Virus record (IMG/VR): IMGVR_UViG_3300037421_000032
Span: 1 to 64,000 of that record
Length of the DNA stretch: 64,000 bases
Reading direction: 5' to 3' (one strand)
From: a virus
The notes under the pieces are model-generated. The model saw only the letters and a list, made by a program, of their open reading frames with translations. It ran no database searches and was not told where the DNA came from. Position numbers and translations under genes: made by a program. Below are positions 9,401 through 15,917 of this stretch, in pieces. Positions within the stretch are counted from its first letter, which is position 1; every line of letters begins with the position of its first letter.

Positions 9401-11248
9401 TCGACCCCCTCCCAGTCGTAGATCGCGGGCGAGGCTGGTATCGGCGCCTTCGTTGAAGGCGAGTTCGCCAGCGGGAACGTTCCCGTTGACATCGGCACTT
9501 TCACGGATTCCTCCTTCCGCCTTTAGAACATAGTAGTTTTTCGTCGGATTGCCATCGATCTTGTCGAAATAATCCGACCCGACGATGCGGCCGGTTTTCA
9601 GGAACCGCCGGACCATGCGCCGGTAGGCTTCGGCCGGGTCGACACTCATGTTCACGAGGTCGACCGTGTAGCCTTCCTTTTTGAGCCCTTCGATCAGGGC
9701 GCGCATCGTCTCGATGCTGCCGCCGACGCGCGGGATCACGAGATTGTCGCCGTTCGGGATGAGCTTGTCGAACAGCACCCGTTGCCATAATTCGGCGCTT
9801 TCTTCGTGAACGGCTTGCGTTCCCTGCCCGCCGTCGTATTCCGGCATGGTCAATTTGGCATCGTCAGGGTCAGGGATGGCCGCCCTGCGGGCGGCAGCAA
9901 GGGCTTCCGACAGCCGGGATTTGCCCGAGGCCGGCGGCCCGAGCACGAGGATTGCCTGCCGTCCCTGTTCGACCGGCCCGGCGGTCGAATAGGACCGCGC
10001 CCTTTCGGCCAGCTTATCGACGGCGGCCGTGTAGCCCGTGACTTCCTGCCCGTCGACAACGAACCGGCGGTTCGCTTCGTATTCGGGCGTGCCGTAGCCG
10101 GAGGCATCCTTGGTCTGCGGGCGGCTTTCGTTCTCGCGCTGCACGCGCTCGATGAACGGGTGCTTGGCGATTTCCTCCGGCGATGCCTTGGCGTCGATCA
10201 GCCCTTGCACCTCGGCACGCTCGGCATCGGTCCCCAGCCGTCCCGCTGTTGCGGCAGGCTCGGCCGCGCGCACTTGTTCGGCTTCGATCTTGGACGGCTC
10301 GGCAATACGCGCTGCATAACCTAGCCGCTGCGCTTCTTCATCCGACATGCCCTCTGGGCGCCGGACATGCTCGCCGCGAACAATCTCCGGCCCCTCCGGT
10401 TCCGGCACGGGCGCCATTCCCGGCAGTTCCGTGCGGGCTTCCCGAATCATCCGGTCGGGCTTGAGGATGCCTGCCTCGCGCAGACCGCCGAACACGCCGG
10501 CATGCAAGATCGCCCCGCCGGCCGCTCCGTAGAACAGATCGCGGAATGCATCGCGCAGGCCGTAGTCGGAATCATCAAAATTGGCGATGCCCGCCCGGAT
10601 CGCACTTAACGGCACTTGGCCTGCCGCGCCGGCACTTGCCCCGGCACCCACCCTTGCGAGCGTCCGGCCTACGGCGCCCGCTCCCAAGCGCGCCATCAAG
10701 GCTTCCTCGCCCACGCCCGGAACGACTGACGCTGCCGCATTGAGCGGGTCCATCATGAAGGCGATCGTTCCGGTCGCGAATTTCGTCGGCCACGAGTATT
10801 GTTCTTCGTACCGCCGCAGCACGTCCTCGCGCTCGGACTGGACTTTATGCCGCTCGGCGATCATCGCCGCCACGGGCTCGGGAAAATCCTCGCGGCCTTT
10901 GAAGGCTTCGGCCGCTTCCGGGTATCGCTTGCGCGCTTCTTCCGCCGTGATCTTCGGCGCTGGAATCGCGGCGAGCGAGCGATCAAGCCCGATGTCCTCC
11001 GGCGATATGCCCTGCGCTTCCGCGCCGGCCGCCGCAAGCGCGCGCCCGAATAGACCGCCCGCGCCTTCCTCGTACTGCGCCTGTTCGATGAATCCGGTCA
11101 GCGATTGTTTCGAGGTCGGGTCGAGCGGCGCCGCTTCGTGAAACTGTGCCGTGAGCCCTTGCAATCGCGAAACCGGCATGTGGCCGTACCAGTCTCCCCA
11201 CGCGCTTTGCGGGGTCTGATAGGGCGCGTCGGCGACGAAATCGGGCAT
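6398..11248 (-). CDS. Giant polyvalent virion protein with zeta-like kinase and ParB-like domains
   Basis: 1616 residues. Residues ~425-580 carry a P-loop kinase module: ILVLGPPASGKS (Walker A, 437-444), a buried-strand LVIPRVGG, then VDLVNMSVDPAEAYRR and RRFLKTGRIV, as in zeta-toxin/UDP-GlcNAc-kinase-like proteins. Residues ~1085-1200 carry a ParB-superfamily (ddrB-like) signature: WDPIKAGMVLAW, RFLVDGHQRMGLAKR (1143-1157), ASKNIAEGTGT. Long Pro/Glu linkers separate the modules. Multi-enzyme giant proteins ejected with phage DNA are known as polyvalent proteins. Neighbours before and after are internal virion proteins, so ejection into the host is the likely fate. The target of either domain is unknown. 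Confidence 0.78.
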   Translation of the reverse strand: MPDFVADAPYQTPQSAWGDWYGHMPVSRLQGLTAQFHEAAPLDPTSKQSLTGFIEQAQYEEGAGGLFGRALAAAGAEAQGISPEDIGLDRSLAAIPAPKITAEEARKRYPEAAEAFKGREDFPEPVAAMIAERHKVQSEREDVLRRYEEQYSWPTKFATGTIAFMMDPLNAAASVVPGVGEEALMARLGAGAVGRTLARVGAGASAGAAGQVPLSAIRAGIANFDDSDYGLRDAFRDLFYGAAGGAILHAGVFGGLREAGILKPDRMIREARTELPGMAPVPEPEGPEIVRGEHVRRPEGMSDEEAQRLGYAARIAEPSKIEAEQVRAAEPAATAGRLGTDAERAEVQGLIDAKASPEEIAKHPFIERVQRENESRPQTKDASGYGTPEYEANRRFVVDGQEVTGYTAAVDKLAERARSYSTAGPVEQGRQAILVLGPPASGKSRLSEALAAARRAAIPDPDDAKLTMPEYDGGQGTQAVHEESAELWQRVLFDKLIPNGDNLVIPRVGGSIETMRALIEGLKKEGYTVDLVNMSVDPAEAYRRMVRRFLKTGRIVGSDYFDKIDGNPTKNYYVLKAEGGIRESADVNGNVPAGELAFNEGADTSLARDLRLGGGREPGLGEGPSSIGGTTTARFGDQWRVAQTILGAPAHVQADAVKTAVSQVLDGKPVEVDPIIKAAEGPPREDTGGPIGPGEEIMVLRLGSAEGGLPGRNGGNARSVADHLVRITGEEGPVPRGGTGDTISVYGVKFEYGAEQGRGFGEYAPMVGGIEIQGAEPVFVGRRIREGAVSYSFPSHGQGYEPRLIARIPLDEVRASLRMRGFASPDDAGINATEAAIREVVRIHAEATQAPVNLAEIARAESDLYRDGFAQGIPQAELAEVTERIYGERPTEAEEEVGGAPARPAETPAVAPRTPEQEAALRRLESGEGITTEELRAVGLDPWGRRLAIPEAQPPAVPAEGREAGGVPGVMIETGGIVRTKSGRETAPAPRIDMTTERKATASLGRMDQWLLSEAKKEAEGNDYVSTLLDGVNPKRMSTADRDMLNEILFGEPTEKPPEILRPLAPPAPVIPSEPVAPAAIPSEVPNTVHSFSPDELIIDAKRFQFKEGGDEAGVTDRLKGVTTWDPIKAGMVLAWEDETGRRFLVDGHQRMGLAKRIAEADPNQRPMLNGWLLRAADGVSDIEARTIAASKNIAEGTGTAVDAAKVLRDKPELIKELPPRLELVRQARGLVNLSDEAFRMVVNDVVPANYAAIVGRLSSDPKMQESLLGLLAKTEPANVVQAEAIVRQGIEAGAHVETQIGLFGAEDVATNLYLDRAKVLDRALRQLKRDRTIFSTIVKESDILQSVGNVLAADMNVKRATADAQAVQVLQTLASRKGPISDALGAAAKRARDDGNTAGAVREFVAAIRREAEGGNLARLADGLERGDEHAGDEGAASRVERSAPATDRAGSPVGEQEATEEVHRVAAAGRRGDWTISTEVGAAPLFAGLETKAEPGAEGRPQLILPGGERSAVQLAAAREAQGRGMIRPEVAQREAGGMFAPPEPELPDLFARGPQTPIERQLVEAERAVAEKGGVIHPDDRAALADADAAMRIAEAHEQAYAQAAECLIEAGV

Positions 11249-14215
11249 CTACTCGATCCCCGGCGCGCTACCCATGGCCCCGCGCTCGCGCACACCCCAT
11301 GGCTGCAATGGCTCGTTGAACTTCACTTCGATCGGATGCCCGGCGTCGTCATGTACGAATCGGCCGCCGCCGTCCTTGAGCCATATCCCGTCGCCCCTCG
11401 GCGACGTGACCCACGTCGGTTTCGACTTGAGCAGGTCGAGCCATTCCTGCGCTCGCGCGCCGGTCGGCATCATGACGTTCTCGGCCGTGAGTCCTTCGAT
11501 CCTACCCCGCGCGTTCGCCGCAACCGTGTCGTAAGCCGTAGCCGGCACGCGCGCGCCGCCGTCCGGCATGAACCGGAGCTTATCGGTAAACGCCTTCACG
11601 GCATCGATCGTCGCATTGTCGCTTTTGTTCTCGAACTTGTAGGCTTGCGCCAGGCCCTCGATGCCGTCGAGCACGCCGGCGATTTGCGTGGTCGAGAGCC
11701 CCGAATCGCGCAGCGAGCGCATGTAGGACTGGATATCCGCATTGCCACGGATATCCTTGCGAATTGCGCCCGTGATGTCGGCGCCGAGAATATCGGTCGC
11801 GGTCTTCTCTTTCGTCGTTTCATTGATCCAGCGTGAGAGCGTGGCCGCGGCCTGCGGATTATTCAAGGTCGATTCATCGGCGAGCGCCGCGACTGCCTGA
11901 TAGGTCGAGGGCATCTTGCCCAGGGTCACAAGATCGCGGAACACGGCGGGCCATGCCGCGCCGTAGCGTTGCTGCATCTGCCCGAACAATACGGCCGGAT
12001 CGCCCTTGGCGACCGCTTGCGTCAGTCCCATCGCCTGCCCGCGCGTGAGAACGTGGCGCATGTCTTCCGGCACGCCGAGCTGCCCTTGCACGGCGAGTTG
12101 CGCCGTGGCGTAGGCATTGAATTGTTCCGGGCTCTTGTCGGCGGTCGCCCGCGCCGTGAGAACGGCCGGATTCGTCTTGGCATATTCGGCCGGGTCGGCA
12201 TGCTCGCCGATCAGGAGCGCGTCGCGCTGCGATAGCGCACGCTCCAATTGCCGCCCCGCGCCCGCGCGCAATCGAAAATACATCGCCTGCCCTTCGGTAT
12301 CCGCTTCGGGCTCGGCAATGCCTGGCCCCGTCGTCGCGCGTTTCGCATGTGCGCGCAACCGTTCCGACAAGAGTCCCTGCCCGCTTTCGATGTCCTTTCT
12401 TGCCGATTCGACTTCCTGCGGGCTTGCCCATTGCATGCCGCGGATCGTCGTCCCGACGTTCTGGGCGATATTGAATTCCTCGATCATTCGCTGGGCGACG
12501 TTGGGCGGAAAGACCGCGCGGATTCGATCCTCGGGGATCGTGAGCCCTTCGACGCCGTTCTCGGCGGCGGCAATCCAGTTACCTACGTTGTGCTGGAGAT
12601 CGTCGCGCTCCGTCCGATTCATCGAATCGTAGACGCCGAACTCGTGATTGATGCCGGCGAAGACTTTATCCTGCACCCGCGGCGGCACGTTGAACCCGGT
12701 CATCATCCGCGCCGCGCGGCCGAACACTTCCGACTTGTCGGCCCGCTCCGGCGCGTAGCCTTCCGGCGGCGCAAAATCGGTAGGCAATGCGCTGCCAAAT
12801 CGGCCAACTTTCGCCTGCCAGTAGTTCATGAATTGGCCGGAGGTCACGTTGTCGACCGAGCCGAACCGGCGCTTGTCGTCGTCGGCGATGTTTCCCCAGA
12901 TCGCGGCCTTGGCCCAGCGTTCGCCCTTTTGCTGGCCTTCGGCCGTGGAAAGCATGTTGATCCAGGCCGGCGCATTGGGATTAGCCATGTGGGCGGTAAA
13001 ACCGCCCCAGCCCTGTTGATGCACCAGATAGAGTTGCCACGGGTCGGGCTTTTGTCCGAAGACTTCCTCGAAATGGTCGGACTCGGCCTTGAGCTTGCGC
13101 GCGGCGGCCATCGCATTGTCGCCGGCACTGTAGATATTGCCGCCGCCGTAGCGCGTAAACTCATCGTTCGACAGTTGGAACAGCCCGCGATAGCTCCCCG
13201 TCGTTGCCGTCGCCCGGCCGCCGGATTCGATCCGCGCGATCGTGCGCAGCAATCCCGCATCGAGTCCCGTCGCCTTGGCGGCATTGTCGACGGCCGCGTT
13301 CGCATCCTGCGGCAACGATCGCAGCGGCACGCTCGGGATCGGCTGCATGCCGGACGGCGCCGAGCCGGGCGGCGCGACCTTGCCCATGAGCATGTCGACC
13401 ATACCGCGGGCGCGCGCGTCCTCCAGTTTTCCCCGGAGGTTCGAGCCTACGGCGAGAATATCCTGGGCCGTCATCTGGGCTTGATAGTGCTCCAGCATGG
13501 CGGCGGCGCGCTGCGGTTCGCCCAATTGTCCACCCGTGCCGACACCCACGGTTTCAATGATGGTTTTCAGCGCGCTTGAACGCGCCGTGGTCATTGCCCG
13601 ATTGATGCTCGGCTCATCGAGCCCGCGCAATTCGCCCCAATCGCGCATTTTCTGATCGCCGGACCGAAGCAGCAATTCCATGTGGGCCGGATCGTCGCGC
13701 GCCAAGGCCGCTTGGTTATAGAACTCGGACGCCGCGTCCTTGCTTGAGGCGTCGACCCATTTCTTTTGCTGTCCGTCCGCGTAGCTTTGCCCCGAGCGCA
13801 AGTAGTAGTCCGCCATGCGCCGCATGGTGTTGGAAAGCAACTGCTTGGCCTGCAAATTCGGCGCGGCGTCGAGCGTATCGCGGTAGCTGTGTTCGATTTC
13901 CTCGTTGAACTGAGGCAGATGGTCGACCGCGCCCTTGCCTTCCAGCGTATTAAGCTTGCTCCAAGAATCGGTAAACCGCTTCATGCCGGGCACGGCGGCG
14001 TCGTTCGCATAAAGCTCGTTGGCAATGTGGGCGCGCTGGATCGCTACGTCCATCCCGGCAACGCCGGCCGCCTCGATGCCTGTGCCTAGCTTTTCTTGCG
14101 CTTGCGCCGTAAGCCCCCCGAACATCTGCGGCGTGGATTTGATATCCAGATAATCGCCGCCCGGCGCTCCGGTCGGCTTTTCCTCTGGCACATTGATATC
14201 GAGAATGTGCGCCAT
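11249..14215 (-). CDS. Internal virion protein with lytic transglycosylase (SLT) domain
   Basis: 988 residues. Residues ~315-410 form a soluble-lytic-transglycosylase-like domain: LLRTIARIESGG with the putative catalytic Glu330, then SYRGLFQLS (342-349), GDNAMAAARKL and WQLYLVHQQGWGG. The rest is long helical sequence like T7-type internal core proteins. It would cut peptidoglycan locally during DNA ejection. The gene directly follows the gp14-like gene (TAATG overlap) and abuts the giant polyvalent gene with no gap. No signal peptide, as expected for a packaged enzyme. Confidence 0.85.
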   Translation of the reverse strand: MAHILDINVPEEKPTGAPGGDYLDIKSTPQMFGGLTAQAQEKLGTGIEAAGVAGMDVAIQRAHIANELYANDAAVPGMKRFTDSWSKLNTLEGKGAVDHLPQFNEEIEHSYRDTLDAAPNLQAKQLLSNTMRRMADYYLRSGQSYADGQQKKWVDASSKDAASEFYNQAALARDDPAHMELLLRSGDQKMRDWGELRGLDEPSINRAMTTARSSALKTIIETVGVGTGGQLGEPQRAAAMLEHYQAQMTAQDILAVGSNLRGKLEDARARGMVDMLMGKVAPPGSAPSGMQPIPSVPLRSLPQDANAAVDNAAKATGLDAGLLRTIARIESGGRATATTGSYRGLFQLSNDEFTRYGGGNIYSAGDNAMAAARKLKAESDHFEEVFGQKPDPWQLYLVHQQGWGGFTAHMANPNAPAWINMLSTAEGQQKGERWAKAAIWGNIADDDKRRFGSVDNVTSGQFMNYWQAKVGRFGSALPTDFAPPEGYAPERADKSEVFGRAARMMTGFNVPPRVQDKVFAGINHEFGVYDSMNRTERDDLQHNVGNWIAAAENGVEGLTIPEDRIRAVFPPNVAQRMIEEFNIAQNVGTTIRGMQWASPQEVESARKDIESGQGLLSERLRAHAKRATTGPGIAEPEADTEGQAMYFRLRAGAGRQLERALSQRDALLIGEHADPAEYAKTNPAVLTARATADKSPEQFNAYATAQLAVQGQLGVPEDMRHVLTRGQAMGLTQAVAKGDPAVLFGQMQQRYGAAWPAVFRDLVTLGKMPSTYQAVAALADESTLNNPQAAATLSRWINETTKEKTATDILGADITGAIRKDIRGNADIQSYMRSLRDSGLSTTQIAGVLDGIEGLAQAYKFENKSDNATIDAVKAFTDKLRFMPDGGARVPATAYDTVAANARGRIEGLTAENVMMPTGARAQEWLDLLKSKPTWVTSPRGDGIWLKDGGGRFVHDDAGHPIEVKFNEPLQPWGVRERGAMGSAPGIE

Positions 14216-14769
14216 TAGGGCACCGAGGCGTCAACCGGCGCCTTGGTCTGGAATTGCGCGAACTTAGAACCGGCCGTCGAAATTCCTGAAAGCAGCGATC
14301 CGGTTGCCGCGAGCGGTCCAGCGGCGGCGGCCTGTTCCGATTCCGCAGTGAAAAGTCCGGCCTGGGCAATGTCGCTCGTGGCCGCCGTCGCGTAGCCGTA
14401 AGCCTTGCGTGCATAGTTCGAGCGGATCGTGAGCGCATCGAGCGCGCCGACCTCGGTCGCCCCGGCGCGAACATCGACCGCCGAACCGCGGTTCACGTCG
14501 ATCCCGGCACCCGCCTGGGCCGCCTTGATGTTTCCGACCGCAGCCCGCGTCTTCAAGGCGCCGATCGCCGCCGCCTGTTCGCCCGACTGGATCTCCAGCG
14601 TTTCGTTCATCGCCGCTATTTTCGCGTTATTCTGGGCGACCTGCGCCTGATAGGCGGCGTTGGCCGACTGCGCTTGCATCGCGTTATACGATCCGGCCGC
14701 CGATACGCCCGCGCCCGCGACTCCGGCGACCGCCGAGCCGATCGCAATCATGGAAATCGGATCGCCCAT
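14215..14769 (-). CDS. T7 gp14-like internal virion protein
   Basis: 184 residues. The N-terminus is a Gly/Ala hydrophobic segment (SAVAGVAGAGVSAAGSY), followed by NAAYQAQVAQNNAKIAAMNE and GNIKAAQAGAGIDVNRGSA. This layout is typical of small podovirus internal proteins that form the outer-membrane end of the ejection channel. Its position between the gp13-like and transglycosylase genes matches T7 gene order. Assignment is by pattern and synteny. Confidence 0.72.
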   Translation of the reverse strand: MGDPISMIAIGSAVAGVAGAGVSAAGSYNAMQAQSANAAYQAQVAQNNAKIAAMNETLEIQSGEQAAAIGALKTRAAVGNIKAAQAGAGIDVNRGSAVDVRAGATEVGALDALTIRSNYARKAYGYATAATSDIAQAGLFTAESEQAAAAGPLAATGSLLSGISTAGSKFAQFQTKAPVDASVP

Positions 14770-15303
14770 TTATGCCGCTTCTTTCCAAAACCGCCGGAAC
14801 GGACGGCCATCGATGCCGTTTGCATGCGGCTCATCGATGGTGAATCCGAGCACTTCAAGCAGCCGAATCGCTTGAGCGTAGTCCGCGGCGACGAAGTTTT
14901 CCAATCGCCGCTTGATCTTTAACATTCGCTCCACTTCTTTCTTTGCTTCGCGAATGAATGCGACCGGCATTTTCTCGATCTGCGGCGAGGTCAAGAGCCA
15001 CGGAACGCCCAGGTCGGACAACAAGCTCACGCCGCCGCGCATGGAAATGGCGAGGCCCCACATGGCGGCAATCTCGCCCTCGATAAAGGCCGTCCGGCAC
15101 ATGACCGAATTGCGGTAGCCGCGCCACAGGCTTTTCTTCGGGCTGTGCCCGAGGCTCGTTAATTCCGCCGCATCCCGAATGCGCAGATTGTTTGCGAGCT
15201 GATAAACGTGCGTCGCTTCCGCTTCCATGATGACATAACCGTTGCCCCGGCGAAGAACGCCGGGGATCGCGGGACGGGCGTTGTTCACAACGAGGTCGAG
15301 CAT
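14770..15303 (-). CDS. T7 gp13-like internal protein (DUF2833, GNAT-like fold)
   Basis: 177 residues from the ATG at 15303, whose A overlaps the previous TAA (TAATG). A start at 15381 would lie inside the exonuclease gene. Family-like features include LGVPWLLTSPQIEKMPVAF near the middle and the ending RLLEVLGFTIDEPHANG...PFRRFWKEAA, as in phage gp13/DUF2833 proteins with an acetyltransferase-like fold. In T7 this protein assists virion assembly or is ejected first. No evidence of an active acetyl-CoA site was sought beyond the pattern. Confidence 0.75.
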   Translation of the reverse strand: MLDLVVNNARPAIPGVLRRGNGYVIMEAEATHVYQLANNLRIRDAAELTSLGHSPKKSLWRGYRNSVMCRTAFIEGEIAAMWGLAISMRGGVSLLSDLGVPWLLTSPQIEKMPVAFIREAKKEVERMLKIKRRLENFVAADYAQAIRLLEVLGFTIDEPHANGIDGRPFRRFWKEAA

Positions 15304-15917
15304 TACGCCGCCCTCGGCAAGAGATCGCGCTCGCGCATGGCGCGAAGTAGTTTCAGGCAAGCCTTTGCGTCCGTGACGCAATTATGCGCGTCCGCCAGTT
15401 CTTCTTTCAAGATGATCTGGCATGCCTCGGTCAAGCGCGGAAACTTGTACCGATCCGGTTTGCTCGGGTGAGGAAGTTTGCATTCGTTGACCAGCGACCG
15501 CATCGTGCAGATACCGCCGCGCACCGATCGCGCAGTTGCCCAGAAACCAAAATCTTCCACATGCGCCCCTATTGCTCGCCGCAATTCCCCACGCATGATC
15601 TTGGCGTCGAACTCGATATTGTGTGCCGCGAGGATTCGCCCTTGTTGGACGGCCAGCGCCAAGAGCGAGAGAGGCCAGAGGATGCTATGGCCCTCGGCGT
15701 TCAATCGTTCCGTCGAGAGGCCGTTGATTCGCTGCGCCTGTTCCGGCATTTCCCACCCGTCCGGTTTCACCAGCGCGGAGAAAGTAAATTCCACATCGAG
15801 GTCGTCAGTACAGAAGATCATGCACCAGCTCGCAAGCCGCGGCTGGCCTTCGGCGTCCGCTGGCCGCTGCCAGTCGGGGAGTCCGGTCGTCTCAGTATCG
15901 AGCACCAAATAGGGCAT
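15303..15917 (-). CDS. DnaQ-like 3'-5' exonuclease
   Basis: 204 residues with all DEDDh motifs: LDTETTG (Asp7, Glu9), HNIEFD (99-104) and DAHNCVTDAKA with His178 and Asp183. It would remove nucleotides from 3' ends, as in proofreading or DNA processing. No DNA polymerase is encoded in the window, so it is not an obvious proofreading partner. It lies within the tail/internal protein operon, overlapping both neighbours, so it is expressed late or with virion proteins. Confidence 0.88.
   Translation of the reverse strand: MPYLVLDTETTGLPDWQRPADAEGQPRLASWCMIFCTDDLDVEFTFSALVKPDGWEMPEQAQRINGLSTERLNAEGHSILWPLSLLALAVQQGRILAAHNIEFDAKIMRGELRRAIGAHVEDFGFWATARSVRGGICTMRSLVNECKLPHPSKPDRYKFPRLTEACQIILKEELADAHNCVTDAKACLKLLRAMRERDLLPRAA

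Noticed and set aside
8222-9421. 399-residue plus-strand open frame opposite the giant polyvalent gene
   Set aside because: Antisense shadow. The minus-strand frame carries continuous domains (kinase, ParB) and couples to both neighbours.
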